From positions 45,824 through 109,823 of the forward strand of contig CALLBR010000005.1 in assembly GCA_937998865.1 (NCBI GenBank): a stretch of 64,000 nucleotides of DNA. Direction: 5' to 3'. A model generated the notes under the pieces. That model saw only the letters and a list, made by a program, of their open reading frames with translations. It was not told the DNA's origin and did not search any database. The position numbers and the translations under genes were made by a program. Shown here one piece after another: positions 26,470 to 34,958 of the stretch (position 1 is its first letter; each line of letters opens with the position of its first letter). This stretch comes from an uncultured bacterium (GTDB lineage: Bacteria; Nitrospirota; Thermodesulfovibrionia; Thermodesulfovibrionales; Thermodesulfovibrionaceae).

Positions 26470-27228
26470 TTGAATTTTAAGAGAGCTTTAAGAGTTTGGC
26501 AGAGAAATGCAACAGTTTATAAAAAACTATATCGTTCAAGTATTGCTCTTAATTTTTTTGAACCCATGTTTTATTTTTTAGCACTTGGAATTGGCCTTGG
26601 TGGTTTCATAAAAGAGATAAATGGGCTTACTTATCTACAATTTATAGCTCCGGGGATAGTAATGTCCTCTGCCATGTATGCAGCTTGTTATGAATGTACC
26701 TATGGAACTTATGTGAGAATGGAGTATCAGAAAACTTTTGATGCCATTTTAGCTACTCCAATTCTTTTTGAGGAAGTTATTATGGGCGAACTTCTATGGG
26801 GAACTACAAAAAGTCTTATATATGGCACCATAATTTTAATTGTTATGTTATTTTTTGGTTTGGTTAATAATTTTGAAGTATTACTTTTACTTTTTTATTT
26901 AATATTCTGTGGTTTAATATTTTCGAGTCTTTCTCTCATTGCCACAGCTTTAGTACCGGGCATAGAATCTTTTAATTATTTCTATACTCTTTTCCTTACT
27001 CCTCTTTTCCTATTTTCTGGAATTTTTTTCCCTCTTGAGGAAATGCCCTCTTTGTTAAAAAGTGTTTTTCAATTTAATCCTCTCTTTCATCTCGTTAACA
27101 TATCAAGAACCTTATTCTACGTAGGTATAAATGGATTTGTTCTATATGAATCTATATATCTCATTTTATTCTTGCTTTTTATTATGCCACTTCCTTTTCT
27201 GCTATTAAAAAGAAGATATCTCCTTTAA
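26470..27228 (+). CDS. ABC-2 type transporter permease
   Basis: 252 residues with about six hydrophobic segments, typical of the NodJ/DrrB permease family. Segments include SALNFFEPMFYFLALGIG-like and LSLIATALVPG, plus the family motif FLTPLFLFSGIFFPLEEMP near 175. The start codon is TTG, supported by GGAGG (26456-26460) at nine bases and by the lack of an in-frame ATG near the conserved N-terminus. It forms an exporter with the ATPase just upstream. Confidence 0.9.
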   Translation: MNFKRALRVWQRNATVYKKLYRSSIALNFFEPMFYFLALGIGLGGFIKEINGLTYLQFIAPGIVMSSAMYAACYECTYGTYVRMEYQKTFDAILATPILFEEVIMGELLWGTTKSLIYGTIILIVMLFFGLVNNFEVLLLLFYLIFCGLIFSSLSLIATALVPGIESFNYFYTLFLTPLFLFSGIFFPLEEMPSLLKSVFQFNPLFHLVNISRTLFYVGINGFVLYESIYLILFLLFIMPLPFLLLKRRYLL

Positions 27229-27380
27229 ATTTTTCTCTCTTATTTTTACTTTAAAAATAGAAAAATCTTGAAGTATCATAAGAACTTTTTTTATTATTGA
27301 TAATCTATCCCAACACATGTAAGAAAACAATTTTTTTAATCCTTTTTTGCGGATTTATAATGAGGCATTTATAAAAGACA

Positions 27381-27410
27381 TTGAAAAAAATGATTTTCCT
27401 CTATTATAAT
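27381..27410 (+). promoter_or_regulatory. Promoter of nth-HD-GYP pair
   Basis: TTGAAA (27381-27386) and TATAAT (27405-27410) have an 18-base spacer. The start of transcription would be about 20 bases before the nth ATG. A second TATAATGAGG copy lies upstream at about 27354-27363. Confidence 0.6.
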
Positions 27411-27435
27411 GAGGTAAACTAATTACTTAATAGAA

Positions 27436-28068
27436 ATGACAGAAGAAAAAAGAGTTCAAGAAATTATCAAGAGATTAAAAGAGAGATACCCAAAAGTAAG
27501 GACAGCCCTAAATTTCAATACTCCTTTGGATCTGCTGGTGGCAACTATTCTATCTGCTCAAACTACAGATGTAAATGTAAACCAAGTTACAAAAGATTTA
27601 TTTGGAAAATACAAAAGTGTACACGACTATGCAAAAATTGCTCTTGAGGAATTGCAAAATGATATTAAATCTATAAATTTTTATAAGAATAAGGCAGTTT
27701 ACATTAAAAATTTAGCCCAACAACTTCTTGAGAAATTCAATGGTAAAGTACCCTCTACAATGGAAGAATTGGTTAAACTACCAGGAGTAGGTAGAAAAAC
27801 AGCAAATATAGTATTATGGAATGCCTATGGTAAAAATGAAGGAATTGCTGTTGATACGCATGTGAAAAGAATTTCCAAATTATTGGGTTTAACTAAAAAT
27901 ACTGACCCTGAAAAAATAGAACAAGATTTAATGAAAATTGTTCCTAAGGAAGAATGGGGTCTTTTCAGTCATTTAATTATTATGCTTGGTAGAGAGATTT
28001 GCCAGGCTAAAAAACCAAAGCATGATAAATGTCCTCTTAATGATATTTGCCCAAGTAGTAACATATAA
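27436..28068 (+). CDS. nth: Endonuclease III (Fe-S DNA glycosylase/AP lyase)
   Basis: 210 residues, normal length. It removes oxidised pyrimidines and cleaves the abasic site. The helix-hairpin-helix LPGVGRKTANIV contains catalytic Lys121, and Asp140 is in AVDTHVKR. The C-terminal cluster region keeps the spacing of the [4Fe-4S] motif C-x6-C-x2-C-x5-C, but the second ligand position is His196 (codon CAT at 28021) instead of Cys; the others are Cys189, Cys199 and Cys205. No ribosome binding site is visible. The HD-GYP gene follows after six bases. Confidence 0.95.
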   Translation: MTEEKRVQEIIKRLKERYPKVRTALNFNTPLDLLVATILSAQTTDVNVNQVTKDLFGKYKSVHDYAKIALEELQNDIKSINFYKNKAVYIKNLAQQLLEKFNGKVPSTMEELVKLPGVGRKTANIVLWNAYGKNEGIAVDTHVKRISKLLGLTKNTDPEKIEQDLMKIVPKEEWGLFSHLIIMLGREICQAKKPKHDKCPLNDICPSSNI

Positions 28069-28074
28069 AAAGTT

Positions 28075-28977
28075 ATGAAGTTTTCAAGTAAAAGATCAAA
28101 AATAACTATTAATTGGGACTTAGACAATCGTAAACTTATATCCTACAGAAATTTGGGAACTTCAAATTTTGAAATAAGTTTTCACAGAGACTTTAGAAAT
28201 CCTGATATCTGGATTTTTGAAAGTGAAAAATATGACTATGAAAATCTTAAAGATATAAAAGACAGAGCAAAATATTTTACTATTTATTTTACACGAAGAC
28301 TATATCAATCTATATATGAATTTTCAGAATTGGCAATGAAATTAGCCTCTTATAGGATATTATTGCATTATACTTCTGATGATATTTTTTATCTACTTCG
28401 AAAAATATTGATTATTAAAGAATCAGCAGGTTTAATAACAGCTGTAAAGGGAATTATCGAGAGTTGTGAAACAGAAAATGAAAAAGCTATAATCACACAA
28501 CATTCAATTAATGTAGCTGAAATATCGAATAGAATTGCCACTATGCTTGATGAAAAAATAGAAGACATAAAACTTGCTGGTTTGATACATGACATTGGAA
28601 AAATCTGTATACCAGCAACCATTCTATTTTCTGATAGGAATTTTAATGATATAGATATCAAAATTTTTCAGCTTCATGTGTTATGGGGGGAAGTTTTATA
28701 TGAGAAAATCTCTACAAATAGTAATAATGATACTTTAAGAGAAGCTATAGTTTTTCATCATGAAAGATTGAATGGACAAGGATATTTAAGAGGAATTAGC
28801 AGAAATATCCCTTTAGTTGCAAAAATTATCGCAATAAGTGATGTATACACTGCACTAACATCTGATAGACCTCATAGACTTCCCTTTGAGAAAGAGGTTG
28901 CTATTAGTTATATAAATTCAAAGGCAGGGGAATTATTTGATCCCAATATTGTGGAAGCCTTCAGAAAAGTAATTTAA
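28075..28977 (+). CDS. HD-GYP domain protein, likely cyclic-dinucleotide phosphodiesterase
   Basis: 300 residues. The N-terminal 130 residues have no domain I recognise. The HD-GYP domain follows, with metal ligands His143, HDIGK (172-176), His201, His228-His229 and Asp256 in SDVYTALTSDRPHR all in place. The name-giving GYP is GYL (236-238) within NGQGYLRG. Family members hydrolyse c-di-GMP or related dinucleotides; the intact metal site suggests activity, but the GYL change leaves partner binding uncertain. No membrane segment or signal peptide is present. It is cotranscribed with nth by position. Confidence 0.85.
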   Translation: MKFSSKRSKITINWDLDNRKLISYRNLGTSNFEISFHRDFRNPDIWIFESEKYDYENLKDIKDRAKYFTIYFTRRLYQSIYEFSELAMKLASYRILLHYTSDDIFYLLRKILIIKESAGLITAVKGIIESCETENEKAIITQHSINVAEISNRIATMLDEKIEDIKLAGLIHDIGKICIPATILFSDRNFNDIDIKIFQLHVLWGEVLYEKISTNSNNDTLREAIVFHHERLNGQGYLRGISRNIPLVAKIIAISDVYTALTSDRPHRLPFEKEVAISYINSKAGELFDPNIVEAFRKVI

Positions 28978-28991
28978 GGTATAAATACTAA

Positions 28992-29744
28992 TTAAAATTT
29001 CATGTCATCTAAAAAAGGATAATTTTTCCTGATTTTTTGTAAGTATTCCATATCTAGAGAGCAATTAATAACTCCTTCTTTTTCATCAGCCTCTAGGAGC
29101 AATTTTCCCCAAGGATCATAAACCGAAGAGTTACCATCATAAACTATTCCATTGCCATCCATTCCTGTTCTATTTACTCCTACTATATAAACCTGATTTT
29201 CAATGGCTCTTGCTTTTAGAAGAGTTTTCCAATGATCAATTCTGGAGGCAGGCCAATTAGCTATTACAAATATAACATAGACTTTCTTTGAGACAAGTCG
29301 GAAGACTTCTGGAAATCTTAAGTCATAACATATAAAAACACTACAGGGAATTTTGTTTATTTGAAAAAAAATTGGGGAATTTCCACTTTCCAAAAATTTA
29401 TCTTCTTGTAGGAGGCTAAATAGATGAATTTTGGAATATGTAGCAATTATTTCTCCTTTTTCAGAAAAAACTCGAGCTACATTTTCATTTTTACCTTTTC
29501 TTTTAATCATATATCCTGCCAGAATGGGAGTTTTTAGGGAGGAGGAGAGTCCAGAAAGAAATTTTTCTGTCCTCCCTCCTTCTTCCTCTCCTAAAAGGGG
29601 ATTCATAGAAAATCCTGTATTAAACATTTCAGGTAAAACTATAAGATCTTTCTTCTCTTCATTCCTTATTAAACTTTCAACTTTTTGAAAATTTTTTTCT
29701 TTATTTTCCCAAATTATATCAAGTTGAATTAATCCTAACTTCAT
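28992..29744 (-). CDS. Nitrilase-superfamily carbon-nitrogen hydrolase (omega-amidase-like)
   Basis: 250 residues with the Glu-Lys-Cys catalytic triad: Glu39 in [11 protein letters not shown], Lys105 in YSKIHLFS and Cys139 in [14 protein letters not shown]. The size and motifs resemble YafV/omega-amidase, which hydrolyses 2-oxoglutaramate- or 2-oxosuccinamate-like amides left by transaminases. The start overlaps the ilvD stop by four bases, so the two genes are translationally coupled. A metabolite-repair role next to amino acid synthesis is plausible but is inference. Confidence 0.87.
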   Translation of the reverse strand: MKLGLIQLDIIWENKEKNFQKVESLIRNEEKKDLIVLPEMFNTGFSMNPLLGEEEGGRTEKFLSGLSSSLKTPILAGYMIKRKGKNENVARVFSEKGEIIATYSKIHLFSLLQEDKFLESGNSPIFFQINKIPCSVFICYDLRFPEVFRLVSKKVYVIFVIANWPASRIDHWKTLLKARAIENQVYIVGVNRTGMDGNGIVYDGNSSVYDPWGKLLLEADEKEGVINCSLDMEYLQKIRKNYPFLDDMKF

Positions 29745-31393
29745 TCAATTATGGCACCCTTATCAGCAGAACTTACAAATCTACTGTAACGAGAAAGGTA
29801 ACCACTTTTTATTTTTGGTTCTAGAGGTTTCCATTTTTTCATTCTTTTATTAAACTCAGATTGAGGAATAAGTAATTCCAATTTTCTTGCTGGTATATCA
29901 ATGAGAATTCTATCACCATCCTGTACAATTGCAAGGGGACCACCTTTAGCTGCCTCGGGAGAGACATGTCCAATACAAGGACCTCTTGTTCCTCCAGAGA
30001 ATCTACCATCAGTAATTAAAGCAACTGATTCATTAAGTCCCATTCCAGTAATTGCTGAAGTAGGCGATAGCATTTCTCGCATACCTGGTCCTCCAGCCGG
30101 ACCTTCATATCGAATTATTATTACATCTCCCTCTTTAATCTTTCCATCAATTATCGCATTCATAGCCTCCTCTTCTGAATTAAAGCATCGTGCACTCCCT
30201 TCAAAAACTAACATTTTTTCTGATACTGCTGTTTGTTTAACCACTGCTCCGTCAGGAGCTAAATTCCCTCTCAGAATAGCAATTCCGCCTTCTTTGTGAT
30301 ATGCCTTGTTCAAAGGACGAATAACATCCTCATCAAATATTTTCGCTTTTTTAGCAATTTCTCGAATGTCATAACCTGAAACTGTCAAATTTGAAAATAA
30401 CTTATCTTTAAGCCTATTTAAAACAGCTGGAATTCCTCCTGCTCGATATAAATCTTCCATGTAATGTTCCCCAGAAGGAACAATATTAACAATATGTGGT
30501 GTTTTTTTACTAATCTCATCGAAAACTTCCAAGGGCAGGTCAATATTTGCTTCTTTAGCAATTGCCTTTATGTGCAAAACTGTGTTTGTTGAACCACCAA
30601 GAGCCATGTCTACAGTAATAGCGTTATAGAAAGCCTCTTTTGTTAAAATTTTTCGAGATGATATTTGATTTTTAACTATTTCAACAATTCTGTAACCTGT
30701 CTCAAAAGCCTGTCTTCTTTTTTCACTCATCACAGCTGGTGTAGCAGCTACACCAGGCAGACTCATTCCAAGAGCCTCTGTTACACAAGCCATTGTATTT
30801 GCTGTATACATTCCCTGACAAGATCCAGCAGATGGACAAGCACACATTTCTAAGTCTTCCATTTCCCTCTTAGTTATTAAGCCTTTTTTAAATTTACCAA
30901 CTGCTTCAAAGGTATCAGAAGTTAAATTGCGCCTTTTGCCTTTATAATAACCACTTAGCATAGGACCTGCTGTTAACACTACAGCAGGTATATCAAGACG
31001 GGCTGCAGCCATGAGCATACCAGGTGTAATTTTGTCACAGTTAGTAAGAAGTACCAAACCATCGAATTGATGGGCTTCTACAATGCATTCTATGATATCT
31101 GCGATAAGTTCCCGGGAAGGTAAAGAGTATTTCATGCCTCTATGACCCATAGCAATTCCATCACAAATTCCAGGGATTCCAAAAAAGAATGGATATCCAC
31201 CTGCAGAATGAATGCCTTTTTCAATAAAACGTGATAAATCATTCATTGAAATATGACCTGGAATTATGTCTGTAAAGCTAGAAGCTACTCCAATAAAAGG
31301 TTTGTCTATCTGACTTTTAGGAAGTCCTGTTGCATAAAGTAAAGCCCTATGAGGAGTTCTCTCAAGACCTTTCTTGATTAAATCACTTCTCAC
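29741..31393 (-). CDS. ilvD: Dihydroxy-acid dehydratase
   Basis: 550 residues. It is an iron-sulfur enzyme of valine, isoleucine and leucine synthesis. Cluster cysteines are in [12 protein letters not shown] and [32 protein letters not shown] and the C-terminal [19 protein letters not shown] block are also diagnostic. It lies between the DUF465 gene (four-base overlap at the start) and the nitrilase gene (four-base overlap at the end). ilvE is elsewhere in the window at 11.2 kb. Confidence 0.97.
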   Translation of the reverse strand: MRSDLIKKGLERTPHRALLYATGLPKSQIDKPFIGVASSFTDIIPGHISMNDLSRFIEKGIHSAGGYPFFFGIPGICDGIAMGHRGMKYSLPSRELIADIIECIVEAHQFDGLVLLTNCDKITPGMLMAAARLDIPAVVLTAGPMLSGYYKGKRRNLTSDTFEAVGKFKKGLITKREMEDLEMCACPSAGSCQGMYTANTMACVTEALGMSLPGVAATPAVMSEKRRQAFETGYRIVEIVKNQISSRKILTKEAFYNAITVDMALGGSTNTVLHIKAIAKEANIDLPLEVFDEISKKTPHIVNIVPSGEHYMEDLYRAGGIPAVLNRLKDKLFSNLTVSGYDIREIAKKAKIFDEDVIRPLNKAYHKEGGIAILRGNLAPDGAVVKQTAVSEKMLVFEGSARCFNSEEEAMNAIIDGKIKEGDVIIIRYEGPAGGPGMREMLSPTSAITGMGLNESVALITDGRFSGGTRGPCIGHVSPEAAKGGPLAIVQDGDRILIDIPARKLELLIPQSEFNKRMKKWKPLEPKIKSGYLSRYSRFVSSADKGAIIE

Positions 31394-31629
31394 TTAGAAG
31401 CCTCCTTAGATAGGGATAATTTATATTCTCTAATCATTTCTGCCATTTTGTCCTTTTTATACAGCTTCTCTTTTTGCATTCTTTTTTTCTCAATTTCCTC
31501 TTCAGGAGTCAGATAGGGTTTTTTGTTCATGTCATCAAGTAGTGCATCAAGGTGCCTGTGTTCTTCATAGAGTTTTCTAAATTCTTCATTCTCTCTTTTC
31601 AGAATTTCGATGATCTCTTCTTCTCTCAT
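31390..31629 (-). CDS. DUF465/YdcH-like small coiled-coil protein
   Basis: 79 residues, highly charged and helical. [18 protein letters not shown] followed by [18 protein letters not shown] and [12 protein letters not shown] matches the YdcH/DUF465 pattern. The function of the family is unknown. GGAGGTG precedes the ATG. It opens the ilvD-nitrilase run and overlaps ilvD by four bases. Confidence 0.8.
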   Translation of the reverse strand: MREEEIIEILKRENEEFRKLYEEHRHLDALLDDMNKKPYLTPEEEIEKKRMQKEKLYKKDKMAEMIREYKLSLSKEASK

Positions 31630-31708
31630 ATAGACACCTCCAAAAAATGTTTTTTTTAATTCTACAATAAAATGAGAAATTTTGTAAGACTTTTTTTTAA
31701 AATACCTT

Positions 31709-32791
31709 ATGAGATTATTTTTTATTGTTTTTTTTACCCTCTACAGTTTAGTCAATTTTTATTTTTATAAGAAACTGCAAAATTTATTTGTTTTTAATAT
31801 AAGAGGGAAATTGCTCCTATTGTCTTTTTTATTGTTAATGACTTTTTCTCCGGCAATAATAAGATATTTTGAACATAGAGGATATGAAAATTTAGCAATT
31901 TCTCTATCCTGGATTGGATATTTATGGATGGCTTTTATTGTAATTTTTCTTTTTATAAGCCTTCCCTTGGAGTTAATAAAGGGAAGTCACTATAAAAAAC
32001 CAAAAATTTTGTTAACCCTTTTAATATCTATTCTATTAGTAGTTTACGGATTCTTTGAGGCTCGAAATTTGAAAGTAGAAAAAGTAAATATTAAATCTCA
32101 TAAAGTCTCAAAAGATATCAAAATTGTTCAGATTTCAGATCTACATGTGGGATTAATAATAAGAGAAGATAGGGTTAAAAGAATTGCGGATATAATAAAT
32201 GAAATTAACCCAGATATTGTTGTCTCTACAGGAGATTTAGTAGATGGGCAAATTGATAAACTAGATAAGATGGCATTAATTTTTAATAAATTAAATCCAA
32301 CCTATGGTAAATTTGCAGTTACTGGGAATCATGAATTTTACGCAGGAATTAATAAGTCACTCTCCTTTATTGAGAGATCAGGCTTCAAAATACTAATAAA
32401 TGAGGGAGTAATATTAGAGGAATTAAATTTAACGATTGTGGGAGTTAATGATCCAGAATCAAAAAGGTTTGAACATAGTTCAAAAATCTCAGAAGCAGAC
32501 ATTTTAAGAAGTTTCAAAGGTAAAAATTTTGTTTTATTTCTTAAGCATAGACCAATTTTGGAACCAGACAGTATTGGCTTATTTGATCTTCAGCTTTCTG
32601 GACACACACATAAAGGACAATTTTTTCCTTTCAGCATTTTAACTGGCTTTTACTATAAAAAACAGGCTGGATGCATTGAAAACCTTGATAATTGCTATCT
32701 TTATATCAGTAGAGGTACAGGAACATGGGGGCCACCTATAAGGATTTTTGCAAGACCAGAGATAACTGTTATTGAGATTAAAAAGATTTAA
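31709..32791 (+). CDS. Membrane metallophosphoesterase (YkuE/YaeI-like)
   Basis: 360 residues. Four hydrophobic segments in the first 115 residues anchor a calcineurin-like phosphoesterase domain. Metal-site motifs are QISDLHVG (about 143-150), VSTGDLVDG, VTGNHEFYAG and SGHTHKGQFFP. YkuE/YaeI relatives are linked to envelope lipid or UDP-sugar phosphate hydrolysis, so an envelope role is likely. The ATG has TAAAAT five bases upstream (31698-31703) and no ribosome binding site. It is convergent with the radical SAM gene after it, two bases apart. Confidence 0.88.
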   Translation: MRLFFIVFFTLYSLVNFYFYKKLQNLFVFNIRGKLLLLSFLLLMTFSPAIIRYFEHRGYENLAISLSWIGYLWMAFIVIFLFISLPLELIKGSHYKKPKILLTLLISILLVVYGFFEARNLKVEKVNIKSHKVSKDIKIVQISDLHVGLIIREDRVKRIADIINEINPDIVVSTGDLVDGQIDKLDKMALIFNKLNPTYGKFAVTGNHEFYAGINKSLSFIERSGFKILINEGVILEELNLTIVGVNDPESKRFEHSSKISEADILRSFKGKNFVLFLKHRPILEPDSIGLFDLQLSGHTHKGQFFPFSILTGFYYKKQAGCIENLDNCYLYISRGTGTWGPPIRIFARPEITVIEIKKI

Positions 32792-32793
32792 TT

Positions 32794-33771
32794 TTAAAGA
32801 AGGGAAATTTTCCATTTATTACAGTTTTCACAACAAGAAGGTATTGAACCCTTAGAATGAATTTTTCTAAAATCTTTATAATCCTTTTCAGTCCAGATTT
32901 TAAGTAAACTTTTTTCATTTAAATTACCAAAATAGAGGTTTTCTAATTTTTCTGAGGGAATTCCTTTAAATACACAAGGTGATACATAACCAAGGGAATT
33001 TATGAATAATGACTTCATAGGTTTTTCCGTACATAAGCCCTTTTCATGAGGATGAGATAAATTGAAATAGATATTTAAATTATTCTTACTCCCTAACTCT
33101 TTGATTTTTAGAAAGGTATTTTTTAAAAATTCGAATTCTTCAGCTGTTTTTGGCACAATTGACTCATCAAGTAGTTTTGGATCAGGAATGAAATCTAATA
33201 AACTAATCACCAAATCACCTATACCTTTATCTTTGAAAACCCAAGGAAGTTTTTCCAATTCATCTAAATTAGATTTAAGGAGCATATAGGCAATGTTAAT
33301 GCGAGGATAGAGAGTTTTGTTTTTTTCTTTGAGATAATTTAACTCTTTTATTAATTCAAAAATTTTCTCAATTTTCGTTCCCTCTCTTAATTTATTATTT
33401 TTCTCTATTCCAGCCAGAGAAAAGGCAATTATATCCAATTTTAGCTTTACAATTTTTTCTAAATGACTATTATCCAAGAGCATTCCATTTGTTGTGGTAC
33501 CAACAGAGCAGTTGTTTTCTTTGGCGAATTTTAGAATATCAAAAAATTCAGGATTACAAAAAGGTTCTCCCCATCCTTGCAAATACAATAATCTAACTTT
33601 TTTTAGATAAGGAGCAATTTTAAGAAATTCATTAAAAGTAAAATTTCTACCTCTCCATTTTCCTTTGTAAACTGTATGAGGACAATAGAAACATTTAGCA
33701 TTACAAAGTCCTGAAATTTCAACTTGAATCCAATTAAGGGATGGAAACATAAATTTTTCTATACCTATCAT
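32794..33771 (-). CDS. Radical SAM protein with C-terminal Cys-rich (SPASM-like) region
   Basis: 325 residues from this start. The N-terminal cluster motif is CNAKCFYC in VEISGLCNAKCFYCPH. The C-terminus has further cysteines (CVFKGIPSEK and SCCENCNKW), as in SPASM/Twitch proteins that carry auxiliary clusters and modify peptides or sugars. A longer frame exists to 33909, but it would run across the divergent hemW start and lacks conserved sequence. TATAAT (33779-33784) sits seven bases before the chosen ATG. The substrate is unknown. Confidence 0.8.
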   Translation of the reverse strand: MIGIEKFMFPSLNWIQVEISGLCNAKCFYCPHTVYKGKWRGRNFTFNEFLKIAPYLKKVRLLYLQGWGEPFCNPEFFDILKFAKENNCSVGTTTNGMLLDNSHLEKIVKLKLDIIAFSLAGIEKNNKLREGTKIEKIFELIKELNYLKEKNKTLYPRINIAYMLLKSNLDELEKLPWVFKDKGIGDLVISLLDFIPDPKLLDESIVPKTAEEFEFLKNTFLKIKELGSKNNLNIYFNLSHPHEKGLCTEKPMKSLFINSLGYVSPCVFKGIPSEKLENLYFGNLNEKSLLKIWTEKDYKDFRKIHSKGSIPSCCENCNKWKISLL

Positions 33772-33777
33772 TTCCGT

Positions 33778-33784
33778 TATTATA
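33778..33784. promoter_or_regulatory. Overlapping divergent -10 boxes (radical SAM gene / hemW)
   Basis: The minus strand reads TATAAT at 33784-33779, seven bases before the ATG at 33771. The plus strand reads TATTAT at 33778-33783, five bases before the hemW ATG at 33789. Start codons are only 17 bases apart and neither has a ribosome binding site. The minus-strand box is the better match. Confidence 0.5.
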
Positions 33785-33788
33785 AAAT

Positions 33789-34958
33789 ATGGAAGAGAAA
33801 TTTTCCTCTCTTTATTTGCATATCCCTTTTTGCTTAAAAAAATGTAATTACTGCGCCTTTTATTCGATTCCCTATGATACAGAGAAGGTTGAACTTTTTG
33901 TTTCCTCAATAATTAAAGAAATGGAGTTAACTCAGATTATACCTCATCATATAAATACTATCTATATTGGTGGAGGGACCCCAAGCAGTCTCTCTGTTAA
34001 TTATTTAGAAAAAATTTTTGAGAACCTTTTTAAATTCTATAAGATGGATAAAAATTTAGAATTTACAGTTGAGATCAATCCTGGAGCTATTAAAAAAGAA
34101 CAAATTGAACTATTTAAATCTTACGGTGTCAATAGAATTAGTATAGGAGCTCAATCCTTTTTAGATAAAGAGTTAAAATTTTTAAATAGAATTCACAATT
34201 CTAAAGATATTAAAGCTACAGTAAATAACTTATTATCCCTAGGCATAGAGAATATTTCGATTGATCTTTTATATGGAATACCCAAACAGACCTTAGAAAA
34301 TTTTAGATTTTCGTTACAAAAGGTTACTTTATTAGAAATTAAACACATCTCCTTGTATGAACTCTCCTTGGATAAAAAAACTCCTTTAGCAAGAAAAATT
34401 AAAGAAGGGCAGCTAGTCCTTCCTTCGGAAAGAACAGTTGAGAAAATGTATCTATATGCATCAGAATTTTTAGATAAAAAAGGCTTTCATAAGTATGAAA
34501 TATCAAATTTTGCTAAACAAGATTATGAATGCAAACATAATATTGTGTACTGGCAGAGGAAACCTTATCTTGGCTTAGGTCCATCAGCTCATTCATTTAT
34601 TGGGGGAATAAGGTTTAGTAATTATGAAGAGTTATTTTCCTATGCAAAAAATTTAAGAAGTAATAAATTAGCTTGGATTAATAGAGAAAAAATTGAAGGT
34701 TTCGAAAAATTGAAAGAAATAATTATTTTAGGTTTGAGAATGAAAGATGGAATAAAAATAAGTAATCCATGTTTAATTGAATTTTTAAAAGATTTTATGA
34801 GTCTAAATTTGGTCAACATAACAGATGATAATACAGTCTCTCTCACTGATAAAGGAATGTTACTTTCTAACGAGATTTTTGCGCGGGTATTATTACATAT
34901 TGAAAATTGCCTTGTCTGTAAAGAAGAATTAGTAGATCACCTTTGGAACGAGAAATAA
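33789..34958 (+). CDS. hemW: HemW-like radical SAM heme chaperone
   Basis: 389 residues. YLHIPFCLKKCNYCAFYS carries the C-x3-C-x2-C cluster motif, followed by TIYIGGGTPSSL, VEINPG, RISIGAQSF and NISIDLLYGIPKQT, all typical of the HemN/HemW group. The short N-terminus without the HemN extra segment and the winged-helix C-terminus favour HemW, a heme-binding chaperone, over oxygen-independent coproporphyrinogen oxidase. The last 92 bases overlap the convergent HtrA-like gene. The final 20 residues extend beyond the usual family end. Confidence 0.88.
   Translation: MEEKFSSLYLHIPFCLKKCNYCAFYSIPYDTEKVELFVSSIIKEMELTQIIPHHINTIYIGGGTPSSLSVNYLEKIFENLFKFYKMDKNLEFTVEINPGAIKKEQIELFKSYGVNRISIGAQSFLDKELKFLNRIHNSKDIKATVNNLLSLGIENISIDLLYGIPKQTLENFRFSLQKVTLLEIKHISLYELSLDKKTPLARKIKEGQLVLPSERTVEKMYLYASEFLDKKGFHKYEISNFAKQDYECKHNIVYWQRKPYLGLGPSAHSFIGGIRFSNYEELFSYAKNLRSNKLAWINREKIEGFEKLKEIIILGLRMKDGIKISNPCLIEFLKDFMSLNLVNITDDNTVSLTDKGMLLSNEIFARVLLHIENCLVCKEELVDHLWNEK

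Noticed and set aside
33772..33909. Extended N-terminus of the radical SAM gene
   Set aside because: The frame is open, but it overlaps the hemW start, adds 46 basic residues not typical of the family, and a TATAAT lies just before the later ATG.
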